A stretch of 64,000 bases of DNA from the NCBI GenBank assembly GCA_036946415.1, contig JAQIJD010000005.1, positions 1-64,000 on the forward strand. Reading direction: 5' to 3'. This DNA is from Sphingomonas_Q fennica_A. Its GTDB lineage: Bacteria; Pseudomonadota; Alphaproteobacteria; Sphingomonadales; Sphingomonadaceae. Position numbers and translations under genes: made by a program. The notes below the pieces were generated by a model. The model searched no databases. It had not been told where the DNA came from and worked only from the letters and a program-made list of their open reading frames with translations. Of the stretch, positions 45,601-59,248 are shown one piece after another. Position 1 is the first letter of the stretch, and each line of letters begins with the position of its first letter.

Positions 45601-46224
45601 CCGATATCGCCGCCGTGATGACGCTGGCACCGGTGATCCCGGTGCTGGTCGTCGAGGATCCCGCTTATGCCCGGCCGATCGCCGAGGCGCTGGTGGCGGG
45701 TGGCATCCGCGCGCTGGAGGTGACGCTGCGCACCCCCGGCGGCGCTGGAGGTGATCGCCGAGATGGCGAAGGTGGACGGGGCCGTCGTCGGTGCGGGCAC
45801 GGTGGTGTCGGCGGCGCAGCTCGATCAGGTGCGCGCGGCGGGGGCGCGGTTCGTCGTCAGCCCCGGCCTGACCGAGACGGTGGCGCGGCCGGCGATCGAG
45901 AGCGGCATGCCCTATCTGCCGGGCGTGGCGACGGCGGGGGACATCATGCGCGGGCTCGACATGGGCCTCGATCATTTCAAATTCTTCCCGGCCGAAACGT
46001 CGGGCGGGGTGAAGGCGCTGAAGGCGCTGGCGGCGCCCTTCTACCAATGCCGCTTCTGCCCGACCGGCGGCGTGACGCAGGCCAGCGCACCCGAATGGCT
46101 GGCGGTGCCGGCGGTGCTGTGCGTCGGCGGCAGCTGGCTGGTGCCGGCCGGCGCGCCCGACACGGCGGCGATCACCGCGGCGGCGCGGGCGGCGGCGGGG
46201 CTTGGGGAGGGCGGGCGCGGCTGA
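45597..46224 (+). pseudogene. eda: KHG/KDPG aldolase, interrupted by a one-base insertion
   Basis: The first ~46 codons (MTDIAAVMTLAPVIPVLVVED...RALEVTLRTP) and the rest (VIAEMAKVDGAVVGAGTV, the Schiff-base Lys in DHFKFFPAE, FCPTGGV) are in different frames. Removing one C from the C5 run 45733-45737 gives RTPAALEVIAEMA and a normal 208-residue enzyme; 628 nt is one over a multiple of three. Eda cleaves KDPG to pyruvate and glyceraldehyde-3-phosphate. Without it the pathway would accumulate toxic KDPG, so a sequencing error is the likely explanation. Confidence 0.92.
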
Positions 46225-46525
46225 CCCCATCGGGGCCATTATGCGGCCCGCTGGCGTGATCGCGGTGCCGTTCCGGGAAAAATCGCATCGCCTGCATTTT
46301 TCGCGTTGACGTGCCGGGCCGGCGGGCATAGAAGCCCTCTCACAGCAGGCGGCGCGGTCGCCACGCTGGCTTCCCCGGCCGGGGCCTCCCAAAGAGGTTC
46401 TTGTCCGGTGGATGTTTGTCCGTTTGGTCGGCCGAATGGCTGGCTCGGGCGCTTCACCAGGGTCGTGAAAGCGGCTCCCCGAACCTCGGTTCGGGGCTGG
46501 TGCGGTTCTTTCTCATAGTTATTTA
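46225..46525 (+). promoter_or_regulatory. rRNA operon promoter region and upstream leader
   Basis: No gene here. TTGACG at 46306-46311, followed after 16-17 bp by ATAGAA/TAGAAG near 46328-46334, is a plausible strong rrn promoter. Just upstream, GAAAAAT (46277-46283) and ATTTTTC (46296-46302) form a short inverted, AT-rich block that could serve as an UP element. The rest is leader sequence. Confidence 0.5.
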
Positions 46526-46550
46526 GATGAAGGGACATGTGGGCGGTGTC
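46526..46550 (+). other. 5' arm of the pre-16S processing stem
   Basis: GATGAAGGGACATG at 46526-46539 is perfectly complementary to 48282-48295 downstream of 16S, and the pairing extends imperfectly to 46550 with 48270-48281. Such stems bracketing 16S are RNase III cleavage sites. Confidence 0.8.
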
Positions 46551-46710
46551 GTTCACGGTTGTCATGCCAGTTTTGAGGTGGCGTGAGATCGTAAACGTTT
46601 AAGCCGTTCGTATGTCTTTTATGCTTTATGCATGAATGTGCAGGAACGGCTCCTTGAAGTGCCGTTGTTGTGGTTGGGGTTATTCCACCTTGGCTGTGAC
46701 GATGGTTCAA

Positions 46711-48207
<1,497 letters not shown>

Positions 48208-48269
48208 CGGACAGAAAGCGCCTTTGCTAGACGAAGGAAGAGCTTCTTTCCTTTCTATAGAACATTGAC

Positions 48270-48295
48270 CGGCACCGTCCTCATGTCCCTTCATC
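48270..48295 (+). other. 3' arm of the pre-16S processing stem
   Basis: Complementary to 46526-46550 (14 perfect pairs, then imperfect), about 70 nt after the 16S 3' end. Confidence 0.8.
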
Positions 48296-48306
48296 AATCT
48301 GGTAAA

Positions 48307-48660
<354 letters not shown>

Positions 48661-48736
48661 GGGGCTTTAGCTCAGCTGGGAGAGCAGTTGCTTTGCAAGC
48701 ATCAGGTCGTCGGTTCGATCCCGACAAGCTCCACCA
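48661..48736 (+). tRNA. tRNA-Ala (anticodon TGC)
   Basis: 76 nt including encoded CCA in the spacer, the usual Ile-Ala order. Anticodon TGC at 48694-48696. Confidence 0.98.
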
Positions 48737-48989
48737 CGCGTGCACAACTTACCAGATAGATGAAGACACGAGTTCGGCTTTTGCCGATGCGGGAGGCGTA
48801 AACGCCTTCCATCTTTGACATTGTGAATGGGTTTAGAAATCGATGCGGGACGCATCGGCTTCGACACGGGGCGGCTGTCGCAAGGCAGGCTGGCTCGGGT
48901 CGGTGTCGCATGTGTTCGATTGATTGATGCTGAGCAAATGACAGCCGCAGCATCGGTGGCATGGCGTCAGCCGTGTTGCTGGTGGTGCG

Positions 48990-51823
<2,834 letters not shown>

Positions 51824-51918
51824 CCACCATCACCGACACGGCTGATGGCGGCTGTCACCGCACAGCATCCAGACATACGCATCAATTTCAAAACTCAGCG
51901 GACCCGCGCCGGCCCCAT

Positions 51919-52036
51919 AGCTTGGTGGCCATAGCGTCAGTGACCCACCCGATCCCATCCCGAACTCGGCCGTGAAACCTGACTGCGCCAATGGTACTGT
52001 TGCTCAAGCAACGGAAGAGTAGGTCGCCGCCAGGCT
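51919..52036 (+). rRNA. rrf: 5S ribosomal RNA
   Basis: About 118 nt. The terminal stem AGCTTGG/CCAGGCT and the conserved loop CCCGATCCCATCCCGAACTCGG are seen. It lies 95 nt after 23S. Confidence 0.95.
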
Positions 52037-52110
52037 TTGCAGCCGGCGCGAACTCCGCATAAACCCATTCACATTGTCACCGCACCTCACCCGTGCGGCA
52101 CGCACCTCAC

Positions 52111-52187
<77 letters not shown>

Positions 52188-52204
52188 ATATACCACACAC
52201 ACCA

Positions 52205-52241
52205 AAAACCCCGCAGGCTCCAAGCCCGCGGGGCCTTCTTG
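52205..52241 (+). terminator. rRNA operon terminator
   Basis: CCCCGC (52209-52214) pairs with GCGGGG (52228-52233), with an inner GGCT/AGCC stem, followed by CCTTCTT. It lies 21 nt after tRNA-fMet. Confidence 0.75.
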
Positions 52242-52270
52242 CGTCCGTGACACGCCGACAATGCAGAAAA

Positions 52271-52347
<77 letters not shown>

Positions 52348-52394
52348 CGACCCGCGGGGGACTAGCAGAGGTATTTGATGCGTGCCAGCCCCAA

Positions 52395-52778
52395 TCAGCG
52401 GCGTTGCTTGGGATCGGTGATCGCGACCGGCTGGAACTCGCCGAGGCCGCAGGAGGCGCCGCGGACCGCGCCAGGCACTTGCAGGACCGTGATGATGTCG
52501 ACCGAGCAGAGCTGGTTAAGGGACGTGCCATAGGCGAAGCGCTGTTCGAAGCCGAGTTGCGGGCAGGAATTGGGCAATGTGTTGCGCAGGATCCGGCCGT
52601 CGCGGAGATAGAAGTCGATCACCTGATCGCTTCGCACCCGGCTCTCGCGGATCTGGCTGAGCGGCACGCAGCGTTCGGCCTTGCCGTTGGGTGTCGCTGC
52701 CGGAACCGGGCGGGGCGCGGCGGTGGCCACGGCGGGGGCCAGCAGCAGGGCCGGCAAGGCGAGGGACAGGAAGCGCAT
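52395..52778 (-). CDS. Secreted hypothetical protein, 127 aa
   Basis: From ATG 52778, 4 bp after nth. Signal peptide MRFLSLALPALLLAPAVATA; the mature protein has CVPLSQIRESRVRSDQVIDFYLRDGRILRNTLPNSCPQL, a pattern common in small sphingomonad exported proteins, with four cysteines. Beta-rich. Function unknown. Confidence 0.8.
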   Translation of the reverse strand: MRFLSLALPALLLAPAVATAAPRPVPAATPNGKAERCVPLSQIRESRVRSDQVIDFYLRDGRILRNTLPNSCPQLGFEQRFAYGTSLNQLCSVDIITVLQVPGAVRGASCGLGEFQPVAITDPKQRR

Positions 52779-52782
52779 CGGA

Positions 52783-53436
52783 TCAGTCTCCGGGGTCGGG
52801 CGGCGGCGGCGTCTTGGGCTTGAACGCGCACAGATCGGCAACGATGCACCGCCAGCATTCGGGCCGCCGCGCCTTGCAGACGTAGCGGCCGTGCAGGATC
52901 AGCCAATGGTGGGCATGCGCCCGGAACGGCGCGGGAGTGACCTTCTCCAGCCCCAGCTCGACCTTCAGCACGTCCTTGCCGCGGGCGAGGCCGGTGCGGT
53001 TGGCGACGCGGAAGATATGCGTGTCGACCGCGATCGTCTCCGCCCCGAAGGCGACGTTCATCACGACGTTGGCGGTCTTGCGGCCGACCCCAGGCAGGCT
53101 TTCCAGCGCCGCGCGGTCCGCCGGCACGACGCCGCCGAAATCGTCGACGAGCCGCTGCGACAGCGCGATGACGTTCTTGGCCTTGGTGTTGAAGAGGCCG
53201 ATGGTGCGGATATGCGCTTTCAGCCCCTCCTCGCCCAGATCGAGCATGGCCTGGGGGGTGGTGACCTGTTCGAACAACAGGCGCGTCGCCTTGTTGACGC
53301 CGACGTCGGTCGCCTGCGCCGACAGCGCGACGGCGACCAGCAAGGTATAGGGGTTGACGTAGGCCAGCTCGGTTTCGGGGGCGGGGTTCGCCTCGGCCAG
53401 CCGGCGGTAGAAGTCGAAGACGTCGCTGCGGCGCAC
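52783..53436 (-). CDS. nth: Endonuclease III
   Basis: 217 residues from GTG 53436, 2 bp after dapB. DNA glycosylase/AP lyase of base-excision repair. The helix-hairpin-helix LPGVGRKTANVV contains the catalytic Lys, VDTHIFRVANR the catalytic Asp, and the C-terminal [4Fe-4S] loop is C-x6-C-x2-C-x5-C (CKARRPECWRCIVADLC). The open frame continues upstream inside dapB but that part is not coding. Confidence 0.97.
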   Translation of the reverse strand: MRRSDVFDFYRRLAEANPAPETELAYVNPYTLLVAVALSAQATDVGVNKATRLLFEQVTTPQAMLDLGEEGLKAHIRTIGLFNTKAKNVIALSQRLVDDFGGVVPADRAALESLPGVGRKTANVVMNVAFGAETIAVDTHIFRVANRTGLARGKDVLKVELGLEKVTPAPFRAHAHHWLILHGRYVCKARRPECWRCIVADLCAFKPKTPPPPDPGD

Positions 53437-53438
53437 GG

Positions 53439-54218
53439 TCAGAGGCCCAGCACGTCGCCCATGCCGTAGCGCCCGGCCGGGCGGGGGGCGAGCCATTCGG
53501 CGGCCTTCAGCGCCCCGGCGGCGAAGATCGCGCGGCTTTCGGCGCGATGGCCGAGTTCGATCCGTTCGCCGTCCGCCGCCAGGATCACCTGATGATCCCC
53601 GGCGACCGACCCGCCGCGCAACGCCGCGAAGCCGATCGTCCCCGCCTCGCGCGCGCCGGTGATGCCGTCGCGCCCGCTGCGCTTCGCATCGGCCAGTGCC
53701 ACGCCGCGCCCGGCGGCGGCGGCTTGCCCCAGCAGGATCGCGGTGCCGGAGGGGGCGTCCACCTTGTGGCGGTGGTGCATCTCGACGATCTCGATGTCCC
53801 AGTCGGTGCCCAGCCGGCACGCCGCCTCCGCCACCAGATGCGCGAGCAGGTTGACGCCGAGCGAAGTGTTGAACGCCTGGAGGACCGCGACGCGGGCGGC
53901 GGCGGCGTCGATCAGCGCATGGTGCGCGGGCTCGAGCCCGGTGGTGCCGACGACGATCGGCGTGCCGGCCGCGACCGCGGCATCGAGATGGCCGGCAAGC
54001 GCGGCGGGCGAGGAGAAGTCGATGAGGACGGTCGCGGCCGTCGCCAGCGCGTCCGCATCGTTATGCGGGCCGAACAGCGCGCCCCCGCGACCGACCCCGC
54101 CCGCCAGCGGGAGACCGCGCGCCTCGGCTGCGGCGGCGATGGCGCGGCCCATGCGGCCGTTGGCGCCGAGCAGGCCGAAGCCGTGGCGGAGGGGGAGATG
54201 GGCGGGGGCGTCGGTCAT
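53439..54218 (-). CDS. dapB: 4-hydroxy-tetrahydrodipicolinate reductase
   Basis: 259 residues. NAD(P) motif GLLGANGRMGRAI, VGTTGL, and the active-site signature EMHHRHKVDAPSGTA. It catalyses the second committed step of lysine and diaminopimelate synthesis. Operon with nth and the secreted protein. Confidence 0.97.
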   Translation of the reverse strand: MTDAPAHLPLRHGFGLLGANGRMGRAIAAAAEARGLPLAGGVGRGGALFGPHNDADALATAATVLIDFSSPAALAGHLDAAVAAGTPIVVGTTGLEPAHHALIDAAAARVAVLQAFNTSLGVNLLAHLVAEAACRLGTDWDIEIVEMHHRHKVDAPSGTAILLGQAAAAGRGVALADAKRSGRDGITGAREAGTIGFAALRGGSVAGDHQVILAADGERIELGHRAESRAIFAAGALKAAEWLAPRPAGRYGMGDVLGL

Positions 54219-54263
54219 GTCCCCCGCCCTAATCGCGGATCGCGGCGGTTGGAAGCGTGCGCC

Positions 54264-55274
54264 TCAGGCGCCGAGACCGAGGCCGGCGGCCGCCCAATAG
54301 GCAAGCGCGCCGATCAGCGCCGCCGCCGGCAGCGTCACCACCCAGGCGACGACGATGTTGCCGGCCACGCTCCAGCGTACCGCCGTCATCCGTCGCGCCG
54401 CACCCACGCCGACGATCGCGCCCGTGATGGTGTGCGTGGTCGAGACGGGGATGCCAAGCCAGGTGAAGCCGAACAGGGTGATCGCGCCGCCGGTTTCCGC
54501 GCAGAAGCCCTGTGCGGGCGTCAGCCGGGTGATCTTGGAGCCCATCGTGTGGACGATCCGCCAGCCGCCGAACAGCGTGCCGAGGCCCATCGCCGCCTGG
54601 CAGGAGATGACGACCCACAGCGGCACGCTGAACTCCGGCCCGAGCATGCCTTGCGAATAGAGCAGCACGGCGATGATCCCCATCGTCTTCTGCGCATCGT
54701 TGCCGCCATGCCCCAGCGAATAGGCCGCGGCCGAGAACAGTTGCAGCACGCGGAAGCGCCGGTCCATCGCCAGCGGGGTGGAGCGGAGGAACAGCCACGT
54801 CGTCACCAGCACCAGCATCAGGCCGAGGAAGAGGCCGAGCGCGGGCGAGAGGAAGATGGCGCTGATCGTCTTGCCGAGGCCCGCCCATTCGATCACGCCG
54901 AAGCCGGCCTTGGCGGTGCCTGCGCCCACCAGCCCGCCGATCAGCGCATGGCTGGACGAGGAGGGGATGCCGAGCGCCCAGGTGATGAGGTTCCAGCTGA
55001 TCGCGCCGATCAGCGCGCCGAAGATCACCTGCGCGTCGATCACGTCCACCGTTACGATCCCCTTGCCGACGGTGTTGGCGACGTGGAGGCCGAAGAACAG
55101 GAAGGCGATGAAGTTGAAGAAGGCCGCCCACAGCACCGCGATCTGGGGTGAGAGGACGCGGGTGGAGACGACGGTGGCGATCGAATTGGCCGCGTCGTGC
55201 AGGCCGTTCAGGAAATCGAAGAACAGGGCGATCGCGATCAGCCCGATCAGCAGCGGGAGGGCCAGCGTGGTCAC
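54264..55274 (-). CDS. pit: Low-affinity inorganic phosphate transporter (Pit family)
   Basis: 336 residues with about 10 membrane helices. Duplicated Pit signature segments: FDFLNGLHDAANSIATVVSTRVLSP near the N-terminus and GGNDAQKTMGI in the middle, plus GIPSSSSHALIGG and GIPVSTTHTITGAIVG. It co-transports phosphate with a cation or as a metal-phosphate complex. The DUF47 (PhoU-like) partner lies 9 bp upstream in the same operon. Confidence 0.96.
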   Translation of the reverse strand: MTTLALPLLIGLIAIALFFDFLNGLHDAANSIATVVSTRVLSPQIAVLWAAFFNFIAFLFFGLHVANTVGKGIVTVDVIDAQVIFGALIGAISWNLITWALGIPSSSSHALIGGLVGAGTAKAGFGVIEWAGLGKTISAIFLSPALGLFLGLMLVLVTTWLFLRSTPLAMDRRFRVLQLFSAAAYSLGHGGNDAQKTMGIIAVLLYSQGMLGPEFSVPLWVVISCQAAMGLGTLFGGWRIVHTMGSKITRLTPAQGFCAETGGAITLFGFTWLGIPVSTTHTITGAIVGVGAARRMTAVRWSVAGNIVVAWVVTLPAAALIGALAYWAAAGLGLGA

Positions 55275-55283
55275 GGCGCGCGC

Positions 55284-55925
55284 TCAGGCGAAATCGATGA
55301 CGAGGCCCTGGACCTCGTTGGCGACATCCTCGAAACTGTCGACCACCTTTTCCAGCGCATTGTAGATCGTCCGCCCGACGATGAAGTCCATCGGCCGATC
55401 GGCCGAGGCGCGGAAGAGGGCGGCGACGCCGGCATCATGGAAATCGTCGGCCTGGCCTTCCAGCCGCACCAGCCGTTCGGTGAGCGCGGTGATGCGGTTG
55501 CCGTTGCTGCCGACCGCGCGGAGCAGCGGGATCATCTCGGCCGTCACGCGGGCCGCCTCGACGATGATGCCGGCCATGTCGCGCATCTGCGGTTCGAAGT
55601 GCGTCACCTCGAACATGCTGATCGTCTTGGCGGTGGTGTTCATCTGGTCGATCGCATCGTCCATCACGCCGATCAGGCTGGTGATGGCGGACCGGTCGAA
55701 CGGGGTGACGAGCGTGCGGCGCACGTCGTGCAGCACCTCTCGGATGATGTCGTCCGCGCGATGTTCCTGATCGACGATCTCGGCGACGCGCTCGGTGATC
55801 GCCCCGTCGCCTTCCAGCAGGCGCGCGAGCGCGTCGGCACCCGCCACCAGCGTCGCGGCATGCGCCTCGAACTGATCGAAGAATCGGCCCTGCTTGGGCA
55901 TCAACGCCTGAAACCATCTCAACAT
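55284..55925 (-). CDS. DUF47 PhoU-like phosphate transport accessory protein
   Basis: 213 residues from ATG 55925 (MLRWFQALMPKQGRFFDQF), an all-helical DUF47/PhoU-like protein with EHRADDIIREVLHDVRRTLVTPFDRSAITSL. These partner Pit transporters. The frame is open upstream into a NUDIX domain with no stop codon (351 aa in total). It may therefore be made as a NUDIX-DUF47 fusion, or start internally here as in relatives that encode separate proteins. Confidence 0.88.
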   Translation of the reverse strand: MLRWFQALMPKQGRFFDQFEAHAATLVAGADALARLLEGDGAITERVAEIVDQEHRADDIIREVLHDVRRTLVTPFDRSAITSLIGVMDDAIDQMNTTAKTISMFEVTHFEPQMRDMAGIIVEAARVTAEMIPLLRAVGSNGNRITALTERLVRLEGQADDFHDAGVAALFRASADRPMDFIVGRTIYNALEKVVDSFEDVANEVQGLVIDFA

Positions 55926-56430
55926 AGGTATTTTCTCAGCCCCTTTGTGCCGCGCCCATACCAGCGGCTTGTGAAGAACCGAAGACACCTTGGGCGGTTC
56001 GGTGAAGCCGGCGATCAGCGTCTGGAGGGCGGGTTCGTTCACCAGCCGCGCGGCCTCGGCCGGGGCGAACCAGCGGGTGGTGCGTTCGTGGCGTTCGGGC
56101 CAGTCGGCCTGCTGGCCGGTCACGGCGAGCGGGAACACCTCGACCGTGGCGGTGCGGACGGACCCGTCGCGCCGGTGCTTGGCGTAGGAGAAGCTACCGA
56201 GCGGCACCGCGCAGGCGACGCCGACCAGCCCCGCTTCCTCCCACGCCTCGTGCGCGGCGGCACGATGCGGTTCGAGTCCCTTGATGGGATTGCCCTTCGG
56301 CAGCACCCATCGGCCGGTCCCGCGCGAGGTGATGAGCATGACGGCGAGCGCCCCATCGGCTTCGGCGCGATAGGGGAGGGCGGCGATCTGTCTGACCTTA
56401 TCGTTCCTTTCTGAAAAAAACGTCGGGCAT
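55926..56430 (-). CDS. NUDIX hydrolase (N-terminus possibly frameshifted; in frame with DUF47)
   Basis: NUDIX domain with RWVLPKGNPIKGLEPHRAAAHEAWEEAGLVG, the NUDIX box with His in the usual Arg position. In the raw sequence the first in-frame ATG is 56339, inside the domain. Upstream codons spell KVRQIAALPYRAEADGALAV, a good NUDIX N-terminus with no start. Removing one T from the T7 run (plus-strand 56414-56420) would join this to ATG 56430 (MPDVFSERND). The C-terminus reads through (KVSSVLHKPLVWARHKGAEKIP) into DUF47. Substrate unknown. Confidence 0.7.
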
Positions 56431-56591
56431 CCTAGACTGATAGGGTGCGCGCACGGGAATGTCAGGGCCGGCGCCTGTGAAAAATCACATCCGTTATGGA
56501 TCGGCGCGCTTGCCGGCCCGCCGTCGCGCTTGACCGCGCCCGCCGAGAAAGCCTAGCTTGCTACCGAATGAGCGATCGTGGGGAGAATGAC

Positions 56592-58100
56592 GTGGCCGGG
56601 CAGGGACCGACAGACGGCGGTGCAGGCGCACCGATGATGCCGAAGGTGCAGGAAGTGCGGCAGACCGCCGACCGGTTCCTGGCGTCCGACGTGTTCGAGG
56701 CGAACCAGCGCGCGATGCCGCCCCGCAACGGCCATGGCACGGTGCACGAGGCCGCGCGCGACGTGGCGGTCTATCACCGCTGCGACGTGCTGGTGGTGGG
56801 CGGCGGCCCGGCCGGCACCGCCGCGGCGCTGGCGGCGGCGCGCGCCGGGGCCGACGTGGTGCTGCTGGAGCGCTACAATCACCTGGGTGGCCTCTCCACC
56901 GGCGGCCTCGTCATCTGGATCGACCGGATGACCGACTGGGAGGGCCGGCAGGTGATCCGCGGCTTCGCCGAGGATGTGTTCGATCGCCTGCCTGCCGATG
57001 CCGTCGCCGGCCCGCCGCGCGACCTGTGGGGTTCGCGCGATCCGGCAAGCGCGCGCTACTGGGGCCAGCGCACCTCGGCCTTCCACGGCGTGGTCAGTTG
57101 GGCCCCGACGATCGATCCCGAACGGCTGAAGCTGCTGAGCCAGGAGATGCTGATCGAGGCGGGCGTGCGGCTCGTCTTCCACAGCTGGGCGGCGGTGCCG
57201 GTGGTCGAGGACGGCGCCGTCACCGGGGTGATCTTCGAAAGCAAGGGCGGCCGGCAGGCGCTGATGGCCAAGGTGGTGGTGGACTGCACGGGCGACGGCG
57301 ACGTCTTCGCCCGCGCCGGTGCCGGCTTCGATACCGACATCGAGGAAGGCGACGTGCATCACAGCATGAACACCTCCTTCCTGCTGGGCGGGGTGGATAT
57401 GGACCGGTGGCTGCGCTTCCGCGCCGAGGAGCCGGAGCAGTTCCAGGAGTTCAGCCGGCTGGGGCGCGAGCGGCTGGGCTTCTTCCAGACGCCCTATGTC
57501 TCGTGGCGCAACGACATCGCGGTGTTCATGGGGCCGCGCCAGTCGGGCCTGTCCGCGCTGGACGTGGATGACATCACCGAGACGGAAATCCGTTCGCACC
57601 GCTTCATGGTGGCGCACAACGCCTTCTTCCGCGAGCATGCACCGGGCTTCGAGGCTGCCTATATGCAACAATCCGCCCCGCAGCTGGGCGTGCGCCACAC
57701 CCGGCGTCTGGCGGGCGTCGCCCGGATCGAGCGGTCGCAATGGCCGACGGGGGCGGTGATGCCCGACGAGGTCGGCGTCTCCCCCTCCATCTCGCTCAAG
57801 TTCCCGGTCGTCTCGGTGCCATACGGATCGCTGGTGCCGCGCGCGCTCGACGGATTGCTGGCGGGCGGGCGGCATATCTCCTGCGATGCCAACAGCCACG
57901 GCTTCCTGCGCGAGATTCCGCAATGCTGGCTGACCGGCCAGGCGGCGGGGGCGGCGGCGGCGCTGGCGGTGAACGGCGGCGTGCAGCCGCGCAACGTGCC
58001 GATCGCCGATCTGCAAGCGACGCTGCGCAAGCAGGGCGTGTTCCTGCACGACCAGGCGGCATCCGTCGCGCAACCGCAGGCGGCGGAAACGACCGCTTGA
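56592..58100 (+). CDS. FAD-dependent oxidoreductase
   Basis: 502 residues from GTG 56592 (GGGGAG 6 nt upstream); ATG 56568 is the alternative start but lacks a ribosome binding site. The N-terminal dinucleotide-binding motif VLVVGGGPAGTAAALAAARAGADVVLLER and the FAD-dependent oxidoreductase family (PF12831-like) pattern VVVDCTGDGDVFARAGAGFD are seen, as is a C-terminal GRHISCDANSHGFLREIPQCWLTGQAAG flavin-binding segment. Lies upstream of a TauD-type dioxygenase; the pair may oxidise one substrate pathway. Substrate unknown. Confidence 0.88.
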   Translation: MAGQGPTDGGAGAPMMPKVQEVRQTADRFLASDVFEANQRAMPPRNGHGTVHEAARDVAVYHRCDVLVVGGGPAGTAAALAAARAGADVVLLERYNHLGGLSTGGLVIWIDRMTDWEGRQVIRGFAEDVFDRLPADAVAGPPRDLWGSRDPASARYWGQRTSAFHGVVSWAPTIDPERLKLLSQEMLIEAGVRLVFHSWAAVPVVEDGAVTGVIFESKGGRQALMAKVVVDCTGDGDVFARAGAGFDTDIEEGDVHHSMNTSFLLGGVDMDRWLRFRAEEPEQFQEFSRLGRERLGFFQTPYVSWRNDIAVFMGPRQSGLSALDVDDITETEIRSHRFMVAHNAFFREHAPGFEAAYMQQSAPQLGVRHTRRLAGVARIERSQWPTGAVMPDEVGVSPSISLKFPVVSVPYGSLVPRALDGLLAGGRHISCDANSHGFLREIPQCWLTGQAAGAAAALAVNGGVQPRNVPIADLQATLRKQGVFLHDQAASVAQPQAAETTA

Positions 58101-58106
58101 TCGATA

Positions 58107-58124
58107 TAGTTTGCTTGCTAACTA
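58107..58124. promoter_or_regulatory. MarR-type operator candidate
   Basis: TAGTT-N8-AACTA, an 18-bp imperfect palindrome (7 of 9 positions symmetrical), stands out as AT-rich in the 63-bp gap between the FAD oxidoreductase and the dioxygenase. Its spacing and half-sites resemble MarR-family operators, and a MarR gene lies 1.1 kb downstream. Confidence 0.55.
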
Positions 58125-58163
58125 AAAGACGGGCGATGTAATAGGGGGCCGAGGAGAGAGACC

Positions 58164-59204
58164 ATGGCCACCGCATTGTCAGAGACGCCCGCGCAATTTC
58201 CGCGGATCGACCACCCCGCCGCCTGGACGGCTGCCGAGGTGGGCGGCCGCGAGGGGCTGGAGCATCGCCTGTCGCCGGCACAGGCCGATGCGCTGCGCGG
58301 TCTGGCGCGGACGCTGGAGGGGCGCGACGTCGCCTCGATCACGCGCGCCGATGCCGACGATCCTGCGATCGTCGATCTGATGGCGGCGGTCCGCTTCGAA
58401 TTGCAGCGCGGCAAGGGCGGGATGATCCTGTCCGGGCTGGACCTCGAGGATCTCAGCGAGGACGCCTTCTCGCGCCTGTTCTGGGCACTCGGCACGCATC
58501 TCGGCATCGGGGCGGTGCAGAGCGCGCGGCGCGACCTGATCGGCCGGGTGGAGAAGCTGGAGGACAATCCCGCGGGCCGGGGCTACCAGTCCGACATCGA
58601 ATTGTCGTCGCATTGCGACTTCCACGAATTCCTCGCGCTCGCCTGCTACCGCGCCGCGGACGAGGGCGGCGAGAGCGGCCTCGTCAGCAGCCTCGCCATC
58701 CACGACGTGATGGCGCGCGAGCGTCCCGATCTGCTGGCCCTGCTCTATCGCGGCTTCCCCCATCAGTCGGCTGACGACAGCGACCGCACCCCGCACGACG
58801 TGCCGGTGTTCTGCGAGGTCGACGGCACCGTCAGCGCCTATTTCCACATGCTGTTCTACGTGAACGCCGCACGCGGACTGGGGCGGGAGATACCCGCCGA
58901 TCTGCGAGAAGCGCTGTCCTATATGTCGGCGTGCGCCAAGCGGCCCGAGCTGAAGGCGAGCTTTCAGCTGGCGCCGGGCGAAATGGTGTTCTGGCACAAT
59001 TTCGTGAACCTCCATTCGCGCACCAACTTCACCGACCGCCCCGATCACCGTCGCCTGCTGTTCCGCCTGTGGCTGCACGCGCGGCCCGGCGAGGGGCGGC
59101 CGATGCACCCCGATTTCCTGAAGCGCGCCCAGCTGATGGACGTGGTGCATAGCGAGGGCCGCCCGGCGCTGGTCTATCGGCTGGACGAGATACGCCCGCG
59201 CTGA
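58164..59204 (+). CDS. TauD/TfdA-family Fe(II)/2-oxoglutarate dioxygenase
   Basis: 346 residues with AGGAGAGAG upstream. Double-stranded beta-helix dioxygenase: the iron ligands are likely His-x-Asp in SSHCDFHEF and the distal His in NFVNLHSRTNF, and the 2-oxoglutarate Arg in RRLLFRLWLH. GDLLGRVEKL-like DLIGRVEKLEDNPAGRGYQSD matches the TauD-like group that hydroxylates small carboxylates. Cytoplasmic. Substrate unknown; the neighbours suggest a catabolic step controlled by MarR. Confidence 0.87.
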   Translation: MATALSETPAQFPRIDHPAAWTAAEVGGREGLEHRLSPAQADALRGLARTLEGRDVASITRADADDPAIVDLMAAVRFELQRGKGGMILSGLDLEDLSEDAFSRLFWALGTHLGIGAVQSARRDLIGRVEKLEDNPAGRGYQSDIELSSHCDFHEFLALACYRAADEGGESGLVSSLAIHDVMARERPDLLALLYRGFPHQSADDSDRTPHDVPVFCEVDGTVSAYFHMLFYVNAARGLGREIPADLREALSYMSACAKRPELKASFQLAPGEMVFWHNFVNLHSRTNFTDRPDHRRLLFRLWLHARPGEGRPMHPDFLKRAQLMDVVHSEGRPALVYRLDEIRPR

Positions 59205-59248
59205 TCGATGGCCTGTCCCCCCGCGCCGTTCGCCTGTAGGGCGGGGGG

